Origin: Synechococcus sp. CPC35
Lineage (GTDB): Bacteria > Cyanobacteriota > Cyanobacteriia > PCC-6307 > Cyanobiaceae
Reading direction: 5' to 3'
Assembly (NCBI GenBank): GCA_002684175.1
Contig: NYUU01000134.1
Coordinates: 1 to 8,151 of the forward strand
DNA length: 8,151 nucleotides
The notes under the pieces: generated by a model
What the model saw: the letters and a program-made list of their open reading frames with translations, nothing else
Database searches by the model: none
What the model was told of the DNA's origin: nothing
Shown here: positions 1 to 6,994 of the stretch, piece by piece
Layout of the letters: each line of letters begins with the position of its first letter
Position numbering within the stretch: the stretch's first letter is position 1
Program-made: the position numbers and the translations under genes

Positions 1-2
1 GC

Positions 3-65
3 GGCGTTCTGCTGTTCAGGCTCATCACGTTTGCTCTGGTACCTCGTCTCTCTAGCCATGAGTGA
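3..65 (+). CDS. Possible C-terminal end of a membrane protein (partial, enters from left edge)
   Basis: The third forward frame is open from the window edge and stops at TGA 63-65. It encodes about 20 residues, GVLLFRLITFALVPRLSSHE. The hydrophobic stretch with Arg-Leu-Ile-Thr-Phe resembles the last transmembrane segment of YbhN/UPF0104-type flippase-like proteins, which often carry an R-L-x-T-F-W-L-P motif there. This is a memory-based resemblance over very few residues. GC content falls sharply right after the stop, as expected at a gene end. A competing reading is a minus-strand gene starting at the CAT of 72-74 and leaving the window to the left. The fragment is too short to decide. Confidence 0.25.
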   Translation, partial: GVLLFRLITFALVPRLSSHE

Positions 66-590
66 TCTGTCATGTCTTTATTAAATCATTTTGAAAATAA
101 GTTTCGTGGCAAAACTGTAAATTTAAGCTCGTATTTTTTTCTGAAGTTCACCATGAACTTTGTTTTGTTTGTATCAGTATTGCCTGAATTGAGATGAATA
201 GATGTATTGGTTTTTCTGTTTTGTGGGATCTGGATTGATGGGTGTTTTCGTCTCGTCTTTTCGTTCATTTGATTTTTTTGAATGATTGTTGCCCCTTCGC
301 GTGCTGGCTTGACAGATGGCTTAGTCACGCTTTCGCGGAAAACTTGTGTCAGGCAAAAATTTGTTGGATTTTGCTCTCATTGATGATGCAGAAAAAACTC
401 CCCAAATCCTTGAAGGACGTGGGGAGAGAACGTTTCAGTCATATTGCGGGGTTCGGTCAGGGGTGTTTGGCAGAGTTGACCACTTGATTTGCTGCCCTGA
501 GACTTGAGCAGCCAGCCAGTGGCCGCAGTGCCATCGTTTTGCGCTACCAAGGGAACGAAACGGCTTATCAGCCTTACCGAGGAGGATCTG
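66..590. other. Gene-free, partly AT-rich stretch upstream of the orphan cassette
   Basis: I see no convincing protein gene here. Bases 66-300 are very AT-rich with many T runs, and the ORFs in them encode low-complexity Lys/Asn/Thr-rich or unstructured peptides. A TTGACA hexamer lies at 309-314, but the bases 17 downstream (TTCGCG) are not a -10 box, so I do not call a promoter. GC content rises from about 300. Bases 392-426 hold a minus-strand terminator, described separately. Bases 504-590 are open in frame with the following gene (TTG at 504) and could be its N-terminus. Confidence 0.5.
392..426 (-). terminator. Strong intrinsic terminator facing the minus strand
   Basis: On the minus strand, CTCCCCA (426-420) pairs perfectly with TGGGGAG (404-398). 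A small internal mismatch follows, then an inner TCC/GGA stem with a TTCAA loop, and the outer stem is followed directly by TTTTTT (397-392). This is a textbook Rho-independent terminator. On the plus strand it has no T tract. It ends a leftward transcript, yet the cassette to its right is read rightward. It may therefore terminate an antisense or small RNA, or shield the cassette from opposing transcription. A 103-residue minus-strand ORF stops at 435, only 8 bases before the stem. Confidence 0.75.
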
Positions 591-908
591 TTGAGCAACA
601 GTCAGGATTTCGCCGCCCTTGGCGCGCTGGTTGCCGATGTCGGGGAAGGCAATGTGATCGATGCGGAGATTCTCGAGGGCTGCCCTGTTGAGGCCCATGA
701 CCTCGATGAAATGGACGCCAACCAGGCTGCCCAGGTCGCCGCCCATTGTTTTTTAACGCTGTTTGATCACAGGGTTAAACAGATTCAAGGGGTGGATGCC
801 GATCTGGATGAGGGGCTATGGAGCGGAACCCTGGATGGATTCGGTTTCGTGATTCGGCGTGAGTCAACAGGTGATCTGATCCTTGATTTCTCCGCCCCTG
901 CCGGATGA
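591..908 (+). CDS. Small acidic protein of unknown function, first gene of a three-gene cassette
   Basis: I do not recognise this protein. From TTG 591 it has about 105 residues and is strikingly acidic (13 Asp and 7 Glu against 1 Lys and 3 Arg), so it should be a soluble cytosolic protein. The first half looks helical. The C-terminal third (WSGTLDGFGFVIRRESTGD and following) looks like paired beta strands. There is no signal peptide, membrane segment or metal motif. I chose TTG 591 because GAGGAGG (579-585) is an excellent ribosome binding site five bases upstream. The frame is open back to another TTG at 504 (134 residues) after an in-frame TGA at 498-500, but that start has no ribosome binding site. 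The stop overlaps the next gene's ATG as ATGA, so the two are probably translationally coupled. A codon-aligned antisense ORF covers its 5' half. I take that as a shadow, because this frame keeps coding character through to 908 while the antisense frame is stopped at 753-755. Confidence 0.6.
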   Translation: MSNSQDFAALGALVADVGEGNVIDAEILEGCPVEAHDLDEMDANQAAQVAAHCFLTLFDHRVKQIQGVDADLDEGLWSGTLDGFGFVIRRESTGDLILDFSAPAG

Positions 909-1132
909 CCGTCGATGACTTCAAACGAGATCTCTCGGAAAGGCTCGGCCAGAAGGTCTTGCAGCTGCTCACCAGGGATGGGGAGGCGGTTGAGGAGTTG
1001 AGTGATCTCTACCAGGCCTCACCGGCTGGCTTTGGCGGCAGGCTTGTCACCACTGATGGCAGACAAGCTGCCTGGGAGCTTTGGCTTGAAGATGAGGACA
1101 CCTGGAATTTTCAGGCAACACCTCTGAATTAG
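905..1132 (+). CDS. Small acidic protein of unknown function, second gene of the cassette
   Basis: This 75-residue ORF starts at ATG 905 inside the stop of the previous gene (ATGA, four-base overlap), which argues for coupled translation. I do not recognise a family. Residues 1-35 (VDDFKRDLSERLGQKVLQLL and following) look like an amphipathic helical region. Residues 40-70 look like beta strands rich in Trp and acidic residues (AAWELWLEDEDTWNF). It has a net negative charge (8 Asp and 7 Glu against 2 Lys and 5 Arg), no Cys, and no signal or membrane segment. The layout of an N-terminal helix followed by an acidic beta C-terminus loosely mirrors the upstream protein. A shared fold is only an inference. 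The next gene begins 8 bases after the stop, so all three genes are probably on one transcript. Confidence 0.6.
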   Translation: MTVDDFKRDLSERLGQKVLQLLTRDGEAVEELSDLYQASPAGFGGRLVTTDGRQAAWELWLEDEDTWNFQATPLN

Positions 1133-1140
1133 GAGATGCC

Positions 1141-1599
1141 TTGAGCTCAGGGATTTGGCTGGTCGTTGCGTTTCTGGTTGTGGCAGCTTCTGATGCTTCA
1201 GGGGAATCGTTAGTGGAAACGATTTCACCGGATGGCCAGGCCCGTTATGTCTGTGGGGCTGAGCGCGATTCAGCAGCAGGTTGTTTCAATGCCTGGACCA
1301 AGATCAGCCACGACGGCACGACAGGAGGCTGGATCCCTGCTTATTGCCGAGATCACCCCGATGATTACAACACCGGTCACTGTTACGGCGGTGCGGTGCC
1401 CTGGTGGTGGTGGAACGGCAACGGTCGTATTGGCGATGCTGTTTTAAGGGACTTCTGGTACCGGGATTACGCCGGACCCGAAGTGAACGGCGTCTTCCGT
1501 AACAACAACTCCTATGGCGATGCCCACCGGATCCCAGGTCCGCATCATTGCTACGAGGCCAAAGGAAGCGTGTTTTGTATGCAGTTCATGGAGCCCTGA
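1141..1599 (+). CDS. Probable exported six-cysteine, tryptophan-rich protein of unknown function
   Basis: This is a 152-residue protein of no family I recognise. Residues 5-16 form a hydrophobic core (IWLVVAFLVVAA) followed by a small-residue stretch (SDASGES) suited to signal peptidase cleavage near residues 17-21. The N-region carries no positive charge, which is atypical for a signal peptide. The mature part has six cysteines (about 38, 48, 69, 81, 137 and 146), fitting three disulfides in the periplasm or outside the cell. It also has four consecutive Trp (88-91) after a GHCYGGAVP segment, and many Gly, Asn, His and Tyr. I chose TTG 1141 because AGGAG (1131-1135) lies five bases upstream. 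The ATG at 1136 reads into a stop after one codon. The AGGAG overlaps the previous gene's stop, which supports one operon. A secreted binding or structural protein is possible, but no catalytic motif is visible. Confidence 0.65.
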   Translation: MSSGIWLVVAFLVVAASDASGESLVETISPDGQARYVCGAERDSAAGCFNAWTKISHDGTTGGWIPAYCRDHPDDYNTGHCYGGAVPWWWWNGNGRIGDAVLRDFWYRDYAGPEVNGVFRNNNSYGDAHRIPGPHHCYEAKGSVFCMQFMEP

Positions 1600-1760
1600 G
1601 TTGTTGGTTGGAATGTCAGTGATGATTGCCTGGTCTTGGCTCCCATGGGTTTAAGGATGGTGGTTCAGGGTTGAATCACTCCTGCAGGTAGTGTCATCAG
1701 CGCCGTTGGACTGGGCCTTTACACCGGGTCTAGTGTTGTGGCGTGACTTGACTCGCTGTC

Positions 1761-2048
1761 ATGACCTCAGCCGATCGCCAGGCCATCCGTCAGATGCTCC
1801 GCTTTCAGCTCCAGTGGGACAGGGAATGGAGCTGCAGGAGCGAGGCGGAGCAGTGGGATGAGGTTGATCGGATCGAAAAGAACGACCAGCTCGAGTGGAT
1901 TGCGGCATGGGGAGGCGTTAAATCGGCCCGGAAGAGAGTCGAGGCAAGGAGAGAGGCTGCTGGTCGCATGGCTGAAAACCGCAGGTTTTCGACAACAGCT
2001 CCAGTTTTGGCGGGGTCGGTCCCAACCGCGGTTGCTTGTGTGGACTGA
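1761..2048 (+). CDS. Small charged hypothetical protein
   Basis: This 95-residue ORF starts at ATG 1761. I do not recognise it. Residues 1-72 are highly charged and probably helical, with several Trp (QWDREW, QWDEVDRIEK, EWIAAWGG) followed by an Arg/Glu/Ala-rich helix (SARKRVEARREAAGRM). The last 20 residues are hydrophobic and unstructured-looking. Purine-first, GC-ending codons and an acidic/basic helix pattern favour this frame over the overlapping minus-strand ORF, whose product is a typical Ser/His-rich shadow. No clear ribosome binding site precedes the ATG, which lies inside a GTCATGAC palindrome. It sits 161 bases after the cassette, so it probably has its own promoter, though I cannot identify one. 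Confidence 0.5.
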   Translation: MTSADRQAIRQMLRFQLQWDREWSCRSEAEQWDEVDRIEKNDQLEWIAAWGGVKSARKRVEARREAAGRMAENRRFSTTAPVLAGSVPTAVACVD

Positions 2049-2135
2049 ACGTGTCTGTTATTCCCTTGGAAAGGTGAAAACATGATTCGAATGTTCAATT
2101 CGCTTTGTCTTTAAAAACCTTCGAAAGAAAATTTC

Positions 2136-2180
2136 CTAGCTCATTCGTTTCATCAGAGCTTGATATCCGCTAGTTTTTTT
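2136..2180 (+). terminator. Possible imperfect terminator after the small charged gene
   Basis: CTAGC (2136-2140) can pair with GCTAG (2169-2173), which is followed directly by seven T (2174-2180). The long loop contains a second small stem, ATCA/TGAT (2152-2155 with 2161-2164). The stem is short and the loop large, so this is a weak candidate. Its position and T tract fit termination of the rightward transcript before the convergent flavoprotein gene. Confidence 0.3.
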
Positions 2181-2229
2181 GTTCTGAATTTATTAACGGG
2201 GTTTGAACGCTCTTTCCAGTTCAAGAACC

Positions 2230-2241
2230 GATTGATCAATC
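2230..2241. repeat. 12-bp perfect palindrome downstream of the flavoprotein gene
   Basis: GATTGATCAATC is a perfect palindrome 13 bases beyond the minus-strand stop at 2255. A separate stem, TTGAAC (2203-2208) with GTTCAA (2219-2224), lies further downstream. Neither has a T tract on the minus strand, so they may be weak 3' structures or a protein-binding site rather than an intrinsic terminator. Confidence 0.4.
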
Positions 2242-2254
2242 TGTTTTGTTCGGA

Positions 2255-3802
2255 TCAGATTCCCAGTTCATGGAGCAGATCTTTCTGGGCACGACGACCC
2301 AGAATGTCATGGGCAACCAGGGCTCCGCTTGCTGCAACCGGAGGGATGCCGATGCCTGGAAATGTGCTGGAACCGCACATCCACAGACCCTTGACTGGGG
2401 TTGTCACCCCAGGGAACAGACCATCACTTGCTGGTAAGGCCGGCCCATAGCTGCCGTTATGAACGTTGAGGAAGCGTCTGTGGGTCAGCGGAGTCCCTTC
2501 CATCACGACGTCACAGCGTTCGCGGATGTCGGGGATCATCTGTTCCAGAACCCGCCAGAACACGCTGCAGCGTTCCTCCCGTTGTTTCAGATAAGCGGGG
2601 CTATCGCGCTCAAGGCCTTCCCACAGCTCCCAGGGCTCGTTGGCAGGGGTATAGGCGTGAAGAACATGGCGACCAGGCGGTGCCATGGCCGGGTCGAGCA
2701 CTGAGGGGATTGAGATCACAGCGGCGTTCCGCTCGGCGTTGATTCCCCGTTCCCAGTCACCCACCCAGACGGTATGGATTGGCAGATCATCGAGCCCCTT
2801 GGCATCGAAACCGAGGTGAAGGTGCAGAAATGATCTGCAAGCAGGAGTTGACTCACGCTTGCGGCGCCATCGCTGGGCATGGCCTTCAGGCATCAGTTCC
2901 AGGGTGCTCCAGATGTCGGCATTGCTCACCACGTGGCGGGCATGGATCTGTTCACCGTTTTCCAGCACCACTCCGGTCGCGCGATCGCCATCCATCAGCA
3001 GCTCGCGGACGCGACTGCGCAGACGCAGTTCTCCGCCGTTGGCCTCCATGCCGCGCACCAGGGCTGCCACCACCGCTTTGCTCCCGCCTTTGGGAAAATC
3101 GAGACAGGCATCAGGTTCGAACCACTCTCCGAACAGGGTTGCCATCGCTGCGGCGTTGGTTCCGTCCATCGGCAGGCCGCTGATCAGGAAACAAAGCAGA
3201 TCAACCCAGTTGCGCAGGAATGGATCCTTCAGGTGGCGATCCACCAGCGGGCCAAAGGCACCGCCGAGATGCCGCATCGCTGCCATGTGCGGCAGAAGCT
3301 GGCCGCCCCGTTGCAACACTTGCGCCATCACATCAGCACCGGGACGCAAGGCAAGCAGCGGCAGAGCGTTCGCTGCCGCTGCGATCGGTTGCAACACCGT
3401 CATGAATTGCTGCCACTCGGCAACAGCTTCAGGACCGCGAAGGTTTTGCACCACTGCTGAAAACGCATCGTTGCCGACACCGATTTGCAGATGCCCCTCG
3501 GGAAAAATCACATCCCAGTCGCGGTATGACACCACCTCCAGGCTCTGGCCCAGGGCACGCAGGATCTGCGCCAGTGGGTTGCTGCTGGGCCAGCGACCGA
3601 GGCCGCTCCAGAGCGATGGCCCTGATTCGAAGTGGTAGGTCTTGCCGAAACCGTGGGCTGCGCCTCCAGGTTTGCTGTGGGCTTCAAGAACCACAACCTC
3701 CCGTCCTCCACGGGCCAGCAGACCGCCGCAACAGAGACCGCCGATACCGCTGCCGATCACGATCACATCTGTCTGATCTGCCACGGGCTCGTCCAAGCTC
3801 AC
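2255..3802 (-). CDS. FAD-dependent oxidoreductase of the phytoene dehydrogenase/carotenoid isomerase superfamily
   Basis: This 515-residue flavoprotein has an N-terminal dinucleotide-binding fold: V-I-G-S-G-I-G-G at about 15-22, a strand ending in Glu40 that would hold the ribose, and a P-G-G turn at 45-47. The C-terminus carries the family's second FAD-contact motif, GLWMCGSSTFPGIGIPPVAA, at about 472-491. This layout and length match the CrtI/CrtISO/RetSat superfamily, which desaturates, isomerises or saturates polyenes, usually at membranes. The N-terminal segment after the FAD motif (HFESGPSLWSGLGR) differs from my recollection of true CrtISO (CrtH), so the substrate is unassigned. A carotenoid or retinoid-like polyene is the best guess. 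The start is GTG 3802. An in-frame TAA lies further upstream at about 3853, with no better start codon between, and the ribosome binding site is weak. A 264-base spacer separates it from the formaldehyde operon on the same strand. Confidence 0.9.
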   Translation of the reverse strand: MSLDEPVADQTDVIVIGSGIGGLCCGGLLARGGREVVVLEAHSKPGGAAHGFGKTYHFESGPSLWSGLGRWPSSNPLAQILRALGQSLEVVSYRDWDVIFPEGHLQIGVGNDAFSAVVQNLRGPEAVAEWQQFMTVLQPIAAAANALPLLALRPGADVMAQVLQRGGQLLPHMAAMRHLGGAFGPLVDRHLKDPFLRNWVDLLCFLISGLPMDGTNAAAMATLFGEWFEPDACLDFPKGGSKAVVAALVRGMEANGGELRLRSRVRELLMDGDRATGVVLENGEQIHARHVVSNADIWSTLELMPEGHAQRWRRKRESTPACRSFLHLHLGFDAKGLDDLPIHTVWVGDWERGINAERNAAVISIPSVLDPAMAPPGRHVLHAYTPANEPWELWEGLERDSPAYLKQREERCSVFWRVLEQMIPDIRERCDVVMEGTPLTHRRFLNVHNGSYGPALPASDGLFPGVTTPVKGLWMCGSSTFPGIGIPPVAASGALVAHDILGRRAQKDLLHELGI

Positions 3803-3845
3803 ACCAGATTGGCGGCGCCTTGCCGCAAGCGTGCCTGCTGTAGAG

Positions 3846-3916
3846 GGTTGTTACGCAACCTGAGGGTTCATGCCTGGTTTTCGAGTCAGTGGATTTGATG
3901 GCTTGTCACTGGTGAC
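3846..3916. promoter_or_regulatory. Two inverted repeats in the 5' region of the flavoprotein gene
   Basis: GGTTG (3846-3850) and CAACC (3856-3860) form a five-base stem with a five-base loop, 44 bases upstream of the GTG start on the minus strand. A second inverted repeat, GTCAC-TG-GTGAC, lies at 3905-3916. They could be operator or leader structures. I could not place a convincing -10/-35 pair beside them. Confidence 0.25.
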
Positions 3917-4042
3917 GAATGGGATCGACCAAGCCAGTTCCGGTTGCGTGCAGATCCGTAGCTCTGTTGTGTTGGGTTGACGATGAAAATCTCACTTTAT
4001 TGAGAAGTTTTTGTCTTCAATTGTGCGGCTAATTCTGAAATA

Positions 4043-4080
4043 GATTGATGCTAATAGTCGGCCTGATCAGGCCATCAATC
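4043..4080. repeat. Nested inverted repeat spanning the end of the S-formylglutathione hydrolase gene
   Basis: An inner perfect palindrome, GGCCTGATCAGGCC (4060-4073), includes the TGA stop of the hydrolase gene. An outer pair, GATTGAT (4043-4049) and ATCAATC (4074-4080), encloses it with a ten-base one-sided bulge. As RNA this would be a stable stem at the operon's 3' end. No T run follows on the minus strand, so it is not a classic terminator. It may stabilise the 3' end or slow RNA decay. Confidence 0.45.
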
Positions 4081-4933
4081 CGAGGGCTTTGGCGTGATAC
4101 TCCAGATGGCGATCGATCACGCTTGCTACGAAAAAATAGCTGTGATCGTATCCGCCATGGAAATTCAGGCTGAGGCGCTGATGATTGTTTTTACAGGCAA
4201 TGCGCAGGTCTTCCGGACGAAGCTGCTCCTCGAGAAAGGGATCATCTGATCCGATATCCACCAGTAACGAATTCTCTCTGTGACAGCCGTCCTCCAGCAA
4301 GGCCACCGCATCCCACTGACGCCACTGTTGTTGTGCTTCAGGGGTTTTCCCCAGCAGGTATCCAAATGCTTTCTGCCCCCATGGGCAGTGGCTCGGGTGG
4401 CTGATCGGGGCCACAGCAGAGACGGAGCGAAAGCGCTGCGGATGTCGCAGTCCCAGCACCAGGGCACCATGTCCTCCCATGGAATGGCCTGAAAGTCCCA
4501 GGCGGGAAGGATCCAGTGGCAATTCTGTGCAGAGCTGGGGCATCAGCTCTGCCACCACATAGCTGTGCATTCGGTAGTGGACAGACCATGGCTCCTGCAC
4601 GGCATCCAGATAAAAACCGGCTCCGTGGCCGAAATCCCATTGTCCTTCCGGATCGGTCGGGACGCTCTCTCCCCGGGGGCTGGTGTCCGGGGTGATCACG
4701 GCCAAGCCGAGTTGCGCGGCCCGTCGTTGTGCACCGGCTTTCTGCGCTGCATTCTCATCGGTGCAGGTGAGTCCCGACAGCCAGATCAGGGCTGGGACTG
4801 CCTTTGCGTCGTTGCCCAGAGCATCAGGGGGGAGGAAGACCCCCACGGTTGTTGTGCTGTTCAACTGGTTGGATTCCAGCCTGTAGCGGCGTTGTTCGCC
4901 GTTGAAACAGCGATGGCTACTGATCAATTCCAT
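4067..4933 (-). CDS. fghA: S-formylglutathione hydrolase
   Basis: This 288-residue alpha/beta-hydrolase hydrolyses S-formylglutathione to formate and free glutathione in the cytosol, the second step of glutathione-dependent formaldehyde removal. The nucleophile elbow G-H-S-M-G-G puts the catalytic Ser at 151. Asp in D-I-G-S-D-D-P-F-L (about 230) and His264 in G-Y-D-H-S-Y complete the triad. The segments WLSGLTCTDENAAQKAGAQR (51-70) and TPDTSPRG (81-88) are hallmarks of the FrmB/esterase D family, and the length is normal (about 280). The ATG at 4933 lies 17 bases after the stop of the dehydrogenase gene, with an AGGGA ribosome binding site within the spacer. The two are almost certainly cotranscribed and work in sequence. 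Confidence 0.96.
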   Translation of the reverse strand: MELISSHRCFNGEQRRYRLESNQLNSTTTVGVFLPPDALGNDAKAVPALIWLSGLTCTDENAAQKAGAQRRAAQLGLAVITPDTSPRGESVPTDPEGQWDFGHGAGFYLDAVQEPWSVHYRMHSYVVAELMPQLCTELPLDPSRLGLSGHSMGGHGALVLGLRHPQRFRSVSAVAPISHPSHCPWGQKAFGYLLGKTPEAQQQWRQWDAVALLEDGCHRENSLLVDIGSDDPFLEEQLRPEDLRIACKNNHQRLSLNFHGGYDHSYFFVASVIDRHLEYHAKALGLMA

Positions 4934-4950
4934 GGTTCAGATCCCTTTGC

Positions 4951-6087
<1,137 letters not shown>

Positions 6088-6180
6088 TCATCATGGGTGC
6101 CCGGTTCGCCTGATCGGTCACAGCAGATTTGGTAGGCAGATGTTGAAGCAAGCTGCGGAAGCTGGATGCTGATAAAACAA

Positions 6181-6188
6181 TGTATACA
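6181..6188. promoter_or_regulatory. TGTATACA palindrome upstream of the formaldehyde operon
   Basis: TGTATACA is a perfect 8-bp palindrome about 118 bases upstream of the dehydrogenase ATG, within the AT-rich 281-base spacer (6064-6344). On the minus strand the contained TATACA could serve as a -10 element, but no good -35 hexamer sits 16-18 bases upstream. GntR-type regulators often bind sites of this shape. Either role is an inference from position and symmetry. The rest of the spacer shows no ORF of note. Confidence 0.25.
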
Positions 6189-6344
6189 AATCAGCTTTGG
6201 ATGTTGGCTTTATGATCTGGGCAGATATTTTAATTGGGGCAAAAAATTCTTGGTAGTTGTTTGAATTGCTCAAATCTTGACATTTTGCTGGCGTATGTAT
6301 TGGGTTTTATGGATTTCAGGGGTAATTTTTCAGCATTTTTAATT

Positions 6345-6830
6345 TTATAATGATTGAGTTAATTTCAATGTAATCGGTGGTGATAAGCGATGGGAATTAT
6401 GATCAGTGAGGTTGGTGTCGTTCAACTCAAGATTGAAGAACAGCGCGGTCGAAGATAGAAAGAAAGGCCCTGCATGCCAGGTGCCCTGATGCAACTGGAC
6501 CGCTTCACCCTGATGAACTTCCACCAATTGAACTGTTGAGTAATCCAGTTGTTCGGGGAGCAGATCAGGAGCTGCAACAGCGAGCCACCAGGGTTGAGCA
6601 TCGGCTGATCCCAGGCACTGGGTGGCGCGTTTGTGCCGCGTCATGTTCAACAGCACGGCAGGTTTTTGTCGAAGACGCATCACGTAATAGCGCAGGTCAA
6701 CACTTTCAAACACCAGCTGGGCGTCCCTGTCGCTGTGGGGAGTCATGTCGTCAACCGGCAGGATTGCTGTTCCGAATCGCTCAAAGCGGCAATCGTGCAG
6801 GCGTAGGGCTGTGAGTGTTTCCGTCGTCAT
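6345..6830 (-). CDS. AllA-like protein (ureidoglycolate lyase family)
   Basis: This 161-residue protein fits the AllA family, a small cupin-like fold that splits ureidoglycolate into glyoxylate and urea at the end of purine/allantoin degradation. The evidence is an N-terminal segment F-E-R-F-G-T-A-I-L, then M-T-R-H-K-R-A-T-Q-C (63-72), which aligns with E-R-H-P-L-G-T-Q-A-F of E. coli AllA. G-E-A-V-Q-L-H-Q-G-T-W-H-A-G-P-F (108-123) aligns with its G-V-N-Y-H-R-N-V-W-H-H-P-L-F. Length matches the family (about 160). The ATG at 6830 has GGAG about nine bases upstream. No other purine or ureide gene is in the window, so the true substrate is open. The last 14 codons are AT-rich compared with the rest of the gene. 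Confidence 0.75.
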   Translation of the reverse strand: MTTETLTALRLHDCRFERFGTAILPVDDMTPHSDRDAQLVFESVDLRYYVMRLRQKPAVLLNMTRHKRATQCLGSADAQPWWLAVAAPDLLPEQLDYSTVQLVEVHQGEAVQLHQGTWHAGPFFLSSTALFFNLELNDTNLTDHNSHRLSPPITLKLTQSL

Positions 6831-6945
6831 GATGTTGTCTCTCCGGGTGTTGCGGTCACTCCGATTGCCATATCCCAGCGAGACCCCAAGTTAGTCAGAA
6901 GCCCAGCAGCCATCCGATCGTGCTTGGCAGGTTGCACAGAGAAAG

Positions 6946-6977
6946 TGTCATTGACAGCCTTGAATGAATGTCATGAC
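6946..6977. promoter_or_regulatory. Paired TGTCA/GTCATGAC palindromes in the divergent spacer
   Basis: TGTCA-T-TGACA (6946-6956) and GTCATGAC (6970-6977) are two palindromes sharing the TGTCA half-site, about 21-22 bases apart centre to centre (two helical turns). They lie between the divergent AllA-like and saccharopine-dehydrogenase-like genes, close to the latter's TTG start. TTGACA at 6951-6956 could double as a -35 box, but no matching -10 is evident. The arrangement suggests a dimeric repressor acting on the rightward gene; this is inferred from symmetry alone. Confidence 0.25.
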
Positions 6978-6994
6978 TCTCGAGAAGACCTTTC

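Noticed and set aside
86..328. Minus-strand ORF of 80 residues in the AT-rich region
   Set aside because: Its product is a Lys/Asn/Thr-rich low-complexity peptide typical of translated AT-rich noncoding DNA. It has no ribosome binding site and no recognisable fold.
309..337. Promoter based on TTGACA at 309-314
   Set aside because: The hexamer is perfect, but the bases at -10 spacing are TTCGCG, and no better -10 lies 16-18 bases away.
242..487. Plus-strand ORF of 81 residues
   Set aside because: It runs through the terminator stem at 398-426, lacks codon bias, and encodes an unstructured Cys/Phe/Leu-rich peptide.
1642..1649. CCCATGGG palindrome after the cassette as a terminator
   Set aside because: It has no loop and no T tract, so it is most likely a chance 8-mer.
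2859..3638. Long plus-strand ORF (259 residues) opposite the flavoprotein gene
   Set aside because: It is an Arg/Ser/Pro-rich antisense shadow. The minus frame encodes a clear FAD oxidoreductase through the whole interval.
6276..6310. Plus-strand promoter based on TTGACA near 6277
   Set aside because: No acceptable -10 box follows at normal spacing, and no plus-strand gene lies downstream until 6995.
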